Shown here piece by piece: positions 56,924-64,000 of a stretch of 64,000 nucleotides of DNA. A program made the translations under genes and the position numbers. The notes under the pieces were generated by a model that worked only from the letters and a program-made list of their open reading frames with translations, was not told the DNA's origin and did no database searches. The DNA is from Citromicrobium sp. UBA3494 (lineage in GTDB: Bacteria > Pseudomonadota > Alphaproteobacteria > Sphingomonadales > Sphingomonadaceae). Numbering within the stretch: the stretch's first letter is position 1; each line of letters starts with the position of its first letter. Location of the stretch: the NCBI GenBank assembly GCA_002377695.1, contig DFQH01000009.1:86617-150616 (forward strand), given 5' to 3'.

Positions 56924-57014
56924 TGGCGGAGCGGGAGGGATTCGAACCCTCGATACGGGGTTACCGTATACACACTTTCCAGGCGTGCGCCTTCGACCAC
57001 TCGGCCACCGCTCC
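56924..57014 (-). tRNA. tRNA-Ser (GGA)
   Basis: A 91-base class II cloverleaf: acceptor GGAGCGG/CCGCTCC, anticodon loop CTGGAAA (GGA), a long variable arm, a T-loop with GTTCGAATC, discriminator G and an encoded CCA. The 3' end borders the integrase remnant, the usual attachment site of such elements. Confidence 0.95.
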
Positions 57015-57097
57015 GCATCGCCCGTTCGGGAAGCCAGCGCACCTAGCCGCGATGTGATCGCTTCGCAAGGCAGTGATGGAGCGCTAGACCTTTGGCG

Positions 57098-57499
57098 ATG
57101 AGAAACTTCGGCACGCCCGTCACCCTGGAAGAGATGGAAGAGCTCGGCCGCGAGGCGATTGCCGGCCTGCCGGATGCCTTCCGCGAACAGCTGGGCGACG
57201 TGGTGTTCGCCGTGGAAGATTTCGCGGACGAGGAAACGCTGCGCGATCTCGGCCTGGAAAACCCGTTCGAGCTGACAGGCGTGTACGAAGGCCACGCACT
57301 GACCGAACGCAGTATCGAGATGTCCGGCACGCTGCCCACCCGCATCCGCCTGTTCCGCCGCCCGATCCTCGACGAATGGGCCGAGCGCGGGGACGAGACG
57401 CTGGAGCACCTCGTGCGCCATGTGGTCATCCACGAAATCGGCCATCACTTCGGCCTGTCGGACGACGACATGCACGCGCTGGAGGATATGGCGGGGTAG
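57098..57499 (+). CDS. Zincin-like metallopeptidase family protein (DUF1025 type)
   Basis: A 133-residue cytoplasmic protein with an HExxHxxGxxD zinc motif (HEIGHHFGLSDDDMHALE) close to its C-terminus, the layout of the small minimal-gluzincin family. Its opening TPVTLEEMEELGREAIAGLPDAFRE is also typical. Peptidase activity has not been shown for this family as far as I know. ATG 57098 is preferred to a TTG two codons earlier. It lies 83 bases right of tRNA-Ser, on the opposite strand. Confidence 0.88.
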   Translation: MRNFGTPVTLEEMEELGREAIAGLPDAFREQLGDVVFAVEDFADEETLRDLGLENPFELTGVYEGHALTERSIEMSGTLPTRIRLFRRPILDEWAERGDETLEHLVRHVVIHEIGHHFGLSDDDMHALEDMAG

Positions 57500-57530
57500 C
57501 CCTTCTCCCCTTCGTCCTTACCCATTTGAA

Positions 57531-57621
57531 CATTGCAGGGAGCGAAGCGACGCGGCAATCTGGGGCCGTCGCGCGATCCGCTCTGGATTGCCGCACCCGG
57601 CCTTTGGCCGGGCTCGCAATG
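57531..57621. repeat. Imperfect palindromic intergenic repeat (CATTGC...GCAATG)
   Basis: The outer arms CATTGC and GCAATG and the inner arms GCGGCAATC and GATTGCCGC are arranged as an inverted repeat of about 90 bases, with GCGAAGCGACG near the left end. From memory, repeats with this GGATTGCCGC...CTCGCAATGAC pattern are common between genes in alphaproteobacteria. It supplies an extra in-frame ATG (57619) for the next gene, which is not used here. Confidence 0.6.
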
Positions 57622-57633
57622 ACGGGGGACTTC

Positions 57634-58617
57634 ATGCGTATCCTTTTCACCGCCGCCGCCACGCTCGCCCTCGCAAATGCGAGCTTTGCCCAGGAGGCCG
57701 AAGCGCCCGCACCGTCTCCGGGCGAGATAGTCAACGCTGCGCCGACCGAGGACTGGACGATTATCGATCCCGAAGACCTCGTGGTGATGACGCTGCCTCC
57801 CCTGCCGGATGGCACCGAGCGCAAGGTGGTGATGCAGCTGATCTCCGAACCGTTCAGCCAAGGCTGGGTCGAGAACATCCGCACCCTCGCCCGCGCGCAA
57901 TACTGGGATGGCAGCGCGATCCTGCGGGTGCAGGACAATTACGTCGTCCAGTGGGGCCAGCCCGACCCGGACATGGGCGTCGAGCCCAAGCCGGTGCCCG
58001 AGGGGCTGAACGTGATGGACGAGGGGGATTATGTCCAAACTTATACCGGCGGCCGCGAGGCCGATTCCATAGTTCTCTGGCACCCAAAACCCGACCTGAT
58101 CGACAGCTATGCCGATTACGCATCCTTCCAAGACGGCTGGCCGATCGCAGGCAACATTAGCGGCGACACACGCGTCCTCTCAACATGGCCCGTTCACTGC
58201 TACGGCATGGTTGGCGTGGGGCGGAACATGTCGCCCGATACCGGCGACGGATCGCAGCTCTACACCGTGATCGGCCACGCGCCGCGCCATCTCGACCGCA
58301 ATATCGCGGTCGTGGGCCGGATCGTCGAAGGGATCGAGCACCTCTCCAGCCTACCGCGCGGCAAGGGCGCGCTCGGCTTCTACGAGGACCCGGCGAAGCG
58401 CGTGCCGATCGTCTCGGTTCGCATAGGCGCGGACCTGCCGGAAGGCGAACAGCCGCGTTTCGAATATCTCTCCACCGACAGCGAGAGCTTCGCCGCCTAC
58501 GCCGATGCGCGCGCCAACCGGCGCGATCCGTTCTTCATCGTGCCCGCGGGCGGCGCGGATATCTGCAATATCCCGGTGCCGGTGCGCCGGTTCGAGATCG
58601 TCGACGAGGGCGAGTGA
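57634..58617 (+). CDS. Exported cyclophilin-type peptidylprolyl isomerase
   Basis: A 327-residue periplasmic protein with a signal peptide ending in SFAQ. The core resembles a divergent cyclophilin: LARAQYWDGSAILRVQDNYVVQWGQPD corresponds to the usual FHRVI..FMIQGGDP region, followed by a long insertion, and later MVGVGRNMSPDTGDGSQLYTVIG and NIAVVGRIVEGIEHLSSLPRG. It should assist folding of envelope proteins. Start ATG 57634 follows the signal; an ATG at 57619 lies inside a repeat. Confidence 0.85.
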   Translation: MRILFTAAATLALANASFAQEAEAPAPSPGEIVNAAPTEDWTIIDPEDLVVMTLPPLPDGTERKVVMQLISEPFSQGWVENIRTLARAQYWDGSAILRVQDNYVVQWGQPDPDMGVEPKPVPEGLNVMDEGDYVQTYTGGREADSIVLWHPKPDLIDSYADYASFQDGWPIAGNISGDTRVLSTWPVHCYGMVGVGRNMSPDTGDGSQLYTVIGHAPRHLDRNIAVVGRIVEGIEHLSSLPRGKGALGFYEDPAKRVPIVSVRIGADLPEGEQPRFEYLSTDSESFAAYADARANRRDPFFIVPAGGADICNIPVPVRRFEIVDEGE

Positions 58618-58641
58618 CGCCCGGCCTGAACCCGCAAGAGC

Positions 58642-60732
58642 CTAGATCCGCTCCGCCTGCGCCACCGCATCGCTGGCGCGCAAGGCGCTGAGCAGCCGGG
58701 TGAGGTGCGCCAGATCCTGCACCTCGACGTCGATCTCGTAGGTGGCGAAGGGGTTCTCCACCCGCACCTGCTCCAGGCTGCGCACGTCCGCGTGATTGCG
58801 CGCGACGATATTGGCCATCTCCGCAATGGTCCCGCGCCGGTCGTACAATGTCACCACCAAGCGACCGATCGCCACGCCCGATCGCTCCCCCCAGTCCAGA
58901 TCGAGCCAGTCGTTGTCGATACCGCTGGCGAGCGAAAGGCACTGGATGTTGTGCACCTCCACACTCTCGCCCTTGCGGCGCAGGCCCACGATCCTGTCGC
59001 CGGGCACGGGATGGCAGCAATCGGCCAGCGTATAGGCGTTGCCGGGCTTGAGGCCGCGGATCGAGATGGGCTGCCGGTTATGCCGGTCGTCCGTGTTGTC
59101 CTCGAAATCGGCGGTGCTGCCCGGCACCAGGGCTTCCATGACCTCGTGGTCGGAAATCTTGGCGGCGCCGATGGCATACATGAGGTCTTCTTCCTCATCC
59201 ATGTCGAGCCGCTTGAGCGCCTCGCGCAGCGCCTTCTTGCCCACCTTGGCGGGCGTGCGCGCGGCGATCTGGTCGTACAGCTTGGCGCCCAGCTCGGCGA
59301 CTTCCTCGCGCTCCTTGTGGCGCACCGCGCGGCGGATGGCGGCGCGCGCCTTGCCGGTCACGACGAAGCCCAGCCACGAAAGCTGCGGTTCGGCATCGCC
59401 GCCCTTGATGATCTCCACCACGTCGCCATTGGCCAGCGGCGTGCGCAGCGGCATGTGCCGCCCGTTGATCTTCGCGCCAATCGTCTGCGCGCCCAGATCG
59501 GTGTGGACGGCGAATGCGAAATCGACCGGGGTCGCTCCCTTGGGCAGCTGGAACAGCGCCCCCTTGGGGGAAAAGGCGAAGATGCGATCCTGGTAGATGG
59601 CCAGCCGCGTGTTCTCCAGCAGCTCCTCGGGATCATGGCTCGCATCCACGATCTCTATCAGGTCGCGCAGCCAGGCGACCTGCCCGTCGGGCTCGTCGTG
59701 CTGCTTGTAGGCCCAGTGCGCGGCCAGCCCGAAATGGTTGGTCCGGTGCATTTCCTGCGTGCGGATCTGCACCTCCACCCGCATCGAACCCGAGTAGATC
59801 AGGGCGGTATGGAGCGAGCGATAGCCGTTGTTCTTCGGCGTGGAGATGTAATCCTTGAATCGCCCCGGGATGAACTGCCAGGTCGTGTGCAGCGTGCCCA
59901 GCGCTAAGTAGCAGTCCTCCGGCTTCTCGCAGAGCACGCGGAAGGCGAAAATGTCGGTGATCTGGTCGAAACTGACATGGCGTTCGGCCATCTTGCGCCA
60001 GATCGAATAGGGCTGCTTTTCACGCCCCTGCACCTCCACCTTCAGGCCCGCTTCGGCCAGCGCCTGCTTGATCGCCAGCGCGATGGCATCGACCTGCCCG
60101 CCTTCCTGCTCGCGGATCTGCGCGAGCCGCCCGGATATCGTGGCAAAGGCATCGGGTTCGAGATGCTCGAACGCCAGCGCCTGCATTTCGCGCATGTATT
60201 CGTACATGCCGATACGCTCCGCCAGGGGCGCGTAGATATCGATCGTCTCGCGCGCGATGCGGCGGCGCTTGTCCTCGTTCTTGATGAAGTGGAGCGTGCG
60301 CATGTTGTGCAGCCGGTCACCCAGCTTGACCAGCAGAACGCGGATATCCTCGCTCATCGCCAGCAGGAACTTGCGCAGGTTTTCCGCCGCGCGCTCGTCC
60401 TCCGGCATCTGTTCGATCTTGGAGAGCTTGGTGACGCCATCGACCAGTCGCGCGATCTCCGGCCCGAAATTGGCCTTGATATCGTCGATCGTGGTGAGCG
60501 TATCCTCGACCGTGTCGTGCAACAGCGCGGTGGCGATGGTCTGCTGATCCAGCTTCAGGTCGGTCATCAGGCCCGCAACCTCGACCGGATGGCTGAAATA
60601 GGGGTCGCCGCTGGCGCGCTTCTGGCTGCCGTGCTTCTGCACGGTGTAGACATAGGCGTGATTCAGCATCGCCTCGTCGGCGTCCGGGTCGTAGGCCTTT
60701 ACCCGCTCAACAAGTTCGTACTGCCTCAGCAT
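58642..60732 (-). CDS. rsh: Bifunctional (p)ppGpp synthetase/hydrolase (RelA/SpoT, Rsh)
   Basis: A 696-residue long RSH protein. The HD hydrolase domain has the intact histidines in SHPVEVAGL and LLHDTVEDT. The synthetase domain has FKDYISTPKNNGYRSLHTAL. TGS (IFAFSPKGALFQLPKGATPVDFAF), a zinc-finger-like segment (TLADCCHPVPGDRIVG) and a C-terminal ACT domain follow. It makes and degrades the alarmone in the cytoplasm. As one enzyme with both activities it fits alphaproteobacteria, which usually have a single Rsh. Confidence 0.95.
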   Translation of the reverse strand: MLRQYELVERVKAYDPDADEAMLNHAYVYTVQKHGSQKRASGDPYFSHPVEVAGLMTDLKLDQQTIATALLHDTVEDTLTTIDDIKANFGPEIARLVDGVTKLSKIEQMPEDERAAENLRKFLLAMSEDIRVLLVKLGDRLHNMRTLHFIKNEDKRRRIARETIDIYAPLAERIGMYEYMREMQALAFEHLEPDAFATISGRLAQIREQEGGQVDAIALAIKQALAEAGLKVEVQGREKQPYSIWRKMAERHVSFDQITDIFAFRVLCEKPEDCYLALGTLHTTWQFIPGRFKDYISTPKNNGYRSLHTALIYSGSMRVEVQIRTQEMHRTNHFGLAAHWAYKQHDEPDGQVAWLRDLIEIVDASHDPEELLENTRLAIYQDRIFAFSPKGALFQLPKGATPVDFAFAVHTDLGAQTIGAKINGRHMPLRTPLANGDVVEIIKGGDAEPQLSWLGFVVTGKARAAIRRAVRHKEREEVAELGAKLYDQIAARTPAKVGKKALREALKRLDMDEEEDLMYAIGAAKISDHEVMEALVPGSTADFEDNTDDRHNRQPISIRGLKPGNAYTLADCCHPVPGDRIVGLRRKGESVEVHNIQCLSLASGIDNDWLDLDWGERSGVAIGRLVVTLYDRRGTIAEMANIVARNHADVRSLEQVRVENPFATYEIDVEVQDLAHLTRLLSALRASDAVAQAERI

Positions 60733-60838
60733 CGCTCTTCAGATGTGCGGTGCAGTACAAACTATTGCAACGCGTTAATTGCTTGTCGTTTTTCGAATGT
60801 CGGCGCGCAGGCAACCGCTGCGCGCCGACGCTTCCCGG

Positions 60839-62761
60839 TTACTCGCCCGCGGTCATCCCCAGCGTGGCGTCCACCCGGCCCCGGGTGTAGGAATGGTAGC
60901 TGTCGCGCGTTTCGGCATAGATGCGGCGCGCGATGGGCTTGCCCCAGTCGCTTTCGCTGAGCGCGGTGAACAGCGGGCTGACGAACTTGTTGCGACCCAC
61001 CTGCGACAGAAAGCGTTCGGCCTGCGGCACGGCGGGATCGTACTGATTGCGCAGCCCGGCTTCCAGCCAGAGGAAGAGCACTTCGTTGTTGCCCGCCTCG
61101 GACAGGCCGAGCCTCGCATCGAGTGCGGCCAGCTGTTCGTCCGTCCGCTCTTCCGGCATCCGCTCCAGGAAGCGCCGCTGTTCCGCCGCCGTCCAGCCGG
61201 TCCAGGTATTGGCCGTGGGCAGCGTGCCGTCGGCCGCGTAGGCCGCCACCGCATTGTCCACCGCCGCGAAGGTCTGCGGATCGGGCTTCAGGGCATTGGA
61301 CGGCAGGCCGGTGCCGTAAACCCATTCGTCCAGCATCAGGCGCCGCTCCAGCTGCGCGTCGTTGCCGATCAGCTTCTCGCGCAGATCGGCCAGGAACATC
61401 TCGGACGTCACCGGTTCGAAGGCGTGATTGTCGAACCACTGGGTCAGCCAGGCATCGAACTTCTCGCGGCCGACCATGTTTTCGACCGTGCGCAGGAACA
61501 CCGTCCCCTTGTCGTAGATGGCGACGCCTTCCGTCTCGAACGGGCTGATCGAATCCGGCGAACGCATGGCCGTGGTGGGGCTGTCGGCCCCGGCCTCTTC
61601 GATCCCTTCCACCAGCGAAGCATAGCTGAGCGCATATTCCTGCTCCGCCCGCTGCTCGCCGTAGACCTGTTCGGTGATGCGGTTCTCGAAATAGGAGGTG
61701 ACGCCTTCGTTCAGCCAGCCATCCCGCCAGCTGGAATAGGTCGCCAGATTGCCCGACCAGCTATGCGCCAGTTCGTGCGCGATCAGACCGTTGTTGGACT
61801 TGTCGCCCGCGATGAAGGTGGGCGTCAGGAAGGTCATCACCGGGTTTTCCATCCCGCCGTAGGGGAAGGCGGGCGGAAGCACGATCATGTCGTAGCGGCC
61901 CCAGCGATAGTCGCCGTAAAGCTCCTCCGCCGCCTCTATCAGTTGCTCGGTATCGTTGACCTCGCGCCATGCGCGGTCGAGCATCACCGGCTCCGCCCAC
62001 ACGCCGCTGCGCGGCCCGATGGCGCGGAAATCGATATCGCCCGCAGCAATCGCAATCAGATAGGGCGGGACGGGCTTGTCCATGACGAAGCGGAAGGCGC
62101 GGCGGCCATTGCCGAGGTCTTCGGGCTCGCCCTGGCGCACGCCGCTCATCACGACATCCAGCGGCTTGGGCGCGGTGATGCGCGCTTCCCATGTCTGGCG
62201 GATACCGGGGCTGTCCTGCGTGGGGATCCACGTGCGGTTGAGGATCGCCTGCCCCTGGCTGAACAGATACGGATATTCGCCGCCTGCGGTCTGCTCGGGC
62301 GTCAGCCATTGCAGCGCGGCGGCATTCGGCGCCGCCCGATAGTCGATCACGATCCGTTCGGCACCGTCGAGCTGGATCGTCAGGGGCGCACCCTTGCCGC
62401 CATCATCGGACATTGCGCCCACAGAATAGCTCAGCCGGCGACCGGCACCATCGGTAACGGAAGCGATCTGCAAACCATTGCTGTCGAGCACGATTTCCTT
62501 CGCACCCGGCTGCGCCAGAACATCCAGCGTCGCCTTGCCGCCGACCTGCTGGCCCTCGAAATCGAGATCCAGATCGAGGTCTACATGCGTCACCCGCGCG
62601 ACCTGCGGCTGCGCGTAAGTCTGGTCGTCGAAGGCCTGCGCGGTGGTGAGGATCGGCGAGACCATGGGCTGCGTCGTGCTGGCCGACTGCGAAGCGGCAT
62701 CGGGCGTGGTACAGGCGGTTGCGGTGAGGGAAAGGGCAAGGGCTGCTGCGGCAATGCGCAT
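60839..62761 (-). CDS. M1-family metallopeptidase, LTA4H-like, lipoprotein signal
   Basis: A 640-residue zinc aminopeptidase with a lipoprotein-type leader (MRIAAAALALSLTATAC, Cys17). The substrate motif GGMENPVMTFL, zinc motif HELAHSWSGN and downstream Glu in WLNEG (spacing of 18) are intact, and the C-terminal helical part resembles leukotriene-A4-hydrolase-type enzymes. It probably trims peptides in the periplasm. ATG 62761 begins the leader; the frame runs on to 62794 without support. This M1 enzyme is separate from the membrane fusion at 21.8-25.4 kb. Confidence 0.92.
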   Translation of the reverse strand: MRIAAAALALSLTATACTTPDAASQSASTTQPMVSPILTTAQAFDDQTYAQPQVARVTHVDLDLDLDFEGQQVGGKATLDVLAQPGAKEIVLDSNGLQIASVTDGAGRRLSYSVGAMSDDGGKGAPLTIQLDGAERIVIDYRAAPNAAALQWLTPEQTAGGEYPYLFSQGQAILNRTWIPTQDSPGIRQTWEARITAPKPLDVVMSGVRQGEPEDLGNGRRAFRFVMDKPVPPYLIAIAAGDIDFRAIGPRSGVWAEPVMLDRAWREVNDTEQLIEAAEELYGDYRWGRYDMIVLPPAFPYGGMENPVMTFLTPTFIAGDKSNNGLIAHELAHSWSGNLATYSSWRDGWLNEGVTSYFENRITEQVYGEQRAEQEYALSYASLVEGIEEAGADSPTTAMRSPDSISPFETEGVAIYDKGTVFLRTVENMVGREKFDAWLTQWFDNHAFEPVTSEMFLADLREKLIGNDAQLERRLMLDEWVYGTGLPSNALKPDPQTFAAVDNAVAAYAADGTLPTANTWTGWTAAEQRRFLERMPEERTDEQLAALDARLGLSEAGNNEVLFLWLEAGLRNQYDPAVPQAERFLSQVGRNKFVSPLFTALSESDWGKPIARRIYAETRDSYHSYTRGRVDATLGMTAGE

Positions 62762-62833
62762 GGAGTTCTCCGGATAAAAAGCGTGGCACGGCATTTGACA
62801 TAGCCCGCTATAAGCTGGGCTGAACGGGACGGA

Positions 62834-63688
62834 TCAGGCCCAGGTGGCGTGGGGTGGCAGGCTCATCAGGATCGCGTCGACATTGCCGCCGGTCTTGAGC
62901 CCGAACAGCGTTCCGCGATCGTAGACGAGATTGAATTCGGCGTAGCGCCCGCGCCAGTCGAGCTGGGTGCGCCTGTCTTCCTCGGTAAAGTCGCTCTCCA
63001 TCCGCCTGCGCACGATGCGCGGGAATACGTCGAGAAACGTCTCGCCAACATCCTTGGTGAAGTCGAGGTTGCGCGCAAAGGCCGCTTCGTTGTCGCACTC
63101 GAGGTGGTCGTAGAATATCCCGCCGACCCCGCGATGCACGCCCCGGTGGGGAATGTAGAAATAGTCGTCCGCCCACTTGCTGAACCGTTCGTAATAGGTC
63201 GGGTTGTGCTTGGCGCAGGCGGCGCGGAAGGCGGCGTGGAATTCCTGCGTATCCTCCTCGTAGGGGATCGGCGGGTTGAGATCGGCCCCGCCGCCGAACC
63301 ACGATTTCGCGGTGACGAGGAAGCGCGTGTTCATGTGTACGGCGGGCACGTGCGGGTTCGCCATGTGCGCCACCAGACTGATGCCGGTCGCGGAAAAGCT
63401 GGGATCGTCCTCGGCCCCATTGATGGTCTTGGCGAATTCCGGCGCGAAACTGCCCTGCACGGTCGACACGTTGACGCCGACCTTTTCGAACACCTTTCCC
63501 TTCATCACCCCGCGAACGCCACCGCCGGGATCGGCATTGCCTTCCTCCTCGCGGTTCCAGGGCGTGTATTCGAAGGCCGCTTCGGACCCTGCCTCGCGCT
63601 CGATCGCCTCGAACTCGGCACATATCCGGTCCCTCAGGTCCTCGAACCAGCCACGGGCTTCTCGGGTTTGTTCGGACCAGTCGGGCAT
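62834..63688 (-). CDS. hemF: Oxygen-dependent coproporphyrinogen III oxidase
   Basis: Decarboxylates coproporphyrinogen III in heme synthesis using oxygen. The 284-residue product has MKGKVFEKVGVNVSTVQG, WFGGGADLNPP, FYIPHRGVHRGVGGIFYDHLE and ETFLDVFPRIVRRR, all HemF signatures. ATG 63688 starts the true protein; the frame upstream to 63997 overlaps the divergent gene. It presumably works when oxygen is available, with an anaerobic HemN elsewhere. Confidence 0.95.
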   Translation of the reverse strand: MPDWSEQTREARGWFEDLRDRICAEFEAIEREAGSEAAFEYTPWNREEEGNADPGGGVRGVMKGKVFEKVGVNVSTVQGSFAPEFAKTINGAEDDPSFSATGISLVAHMANPHVPAVHMNTRFLVTAKSWFGGGADLNPPIPYEEDTQEFHAAFRAACAKHNPTYYERFSKWADDYFYIPHRGVHRGVGGIFYDHLECDNEAAFARNLDFTKDVGETFLDVFPRIVRRRMESDFTEEDRRTQLDWRGRYAEFNLVYDRGTLFGLKTGGNVDAILMSLPPHATWA

Positions 63689-63760
63689 CGTCTTCCTGTC
63701 GTTGTATACTTTACGCCCCCTCCCCTTGCCAACCCTGCCAGCCTTGGGCAAGGGAGGGCC

Positions 63761-64000
63761 ATGGTTCTCCTTTCGTTCGGCACAGCGGAGCTGCTTCTGC
63801 GCGGCGACGGCGCGGTCTACTGGCCGCGCGAGGACACGCTGTTCGTTGCCGACCTGCACCTCGAAAAGGCCAGCTTCTTCGCTCAACACGGCCAGCCGCT
63901 GCCTCCCTACGACAGCCGCGAAACGCTGCACCGGGTCGCGCGGGCCGTGGCAGAGACGGGGGCACGGCGGGTCGTCACGCTGGGCGACAATTTCCACGAT
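63761..64000 (+). CDS. pdeM: PdeM-like ligase-associated phosphoesterase, N-terminal part (cut by window edge)
   Basis: The first 80 residues of a calcineurin-like metallophosphoesterase. FVADLHLEKASFFA and VTLGDNFHD give the first metal-binding motifs, in the form known from PdeM. Members are found with a DNA ligase and helicase in a DNA-repair-like set; those genes would be to the right of the window. ATG 63761 follows AGGGAGGG. It is divergent from hemF. Confidence 0.85.
   Translation, partial: MVLLSFGTAELLLRGDGAVYWPREDTLFVADLHLEKASFFAQHGQPLPPYDSRETLHRVARAVAETGARRVVTLGDNFHD

Noticed and set aside
1..64000. CRISPR arrays, intact insertion sequences or prophage
   Set aside because: No regularly spaced repeats, no complete transposase and no phage structural genes were found on reading the window.

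Overview
The window reads as a high-GC alphaproteobacterial chromosome segment. Gene content points to the Sphingomonadales, most likely the Erythrobacteraceae: an FzlA-type GST, the metX-metW pair, ftsEX followed by ydcF and plsC, several signal-peptide lipoproteins, a large TonB-dependent receptor, Tat-dependent hydrolases, and a single RelA/SpoT-type enzyme. Taxonomy is inferred from gene content and style only. Both edges cut genes: a class A penicillin-binding protein on the left and a PdeM-like phosphoesterase on the right.

Regions. 0-10.7 kb is housekeeping: cell wall (PBP), methionine sulfoxide repair (msrB), fzlA, an aldehyde dehydrogenase, metXW, hisC, and a tight ftsE-ftsX-ydcF-plsC operon. 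A tRNA-Leu(GAG) at 10.8 kb precedes a three-subunit molybdenum hydroxylase of PaoABC type (10.99-14.67 kb) and a fused HyuAB/5-oxoprolinase. 18.4-26.3 kb holds a lipoprotein, a divergent PEP-carboxylase-like protein, and an ABC ATPase with a permease fused to an M1 peptidase. 26.5-33.1 kb is a co-directional set: an SH3-like exported protein, an OmpR-type response regulator, a histidine kinase with no conventional start codon, a PPC-like lipoprotein, and an exported TPR-CHAT protease. Cardiolipin synthase and an EEP-family phosphatase follow.

35.6-37.4 kb is scarred. A 5'-truncated autotransporter and a 5'-truncated DeoR-type regulator abut head to head. 37.5-42.2 kb is a katE-SRPBCC-ADH-SDR stress operon, divergent from 42.5-46.8 kb. 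That second operon encodes a DUF892 ferritin-like protein, a GT2 glycosyltransferase, an acyl-CoA-dehydrogenase-like protein, a PIG-L deacetylase, a NodS-like methyltransferase and a small protein. It is the best candidate for an unassigned biosynthetic pathway that resembles Nod-factor chemistry. 47.0-56.3 kb is an ester-utilisation-like locus: TetR, serine hydrolase and TonB receptor face a type B carboxylesterase, a second serine hydrolase and a DUF3089 lipoprotein. It ends at a decayed P4-type integrase sitting directly at the 3' end of tRNA-Ser(GGA), which suggests that part of 35-57 kb arrived as a genomic island.

57-64 kb returns to housekeeping: a zincin-like protein, a cyclophilin-type isomerase, rsh, an LTA4H-like M1 peptidase, hemF, and pdeM at the edge. 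No CRISPR array, intact prophage or intact insertion sequence was seen.
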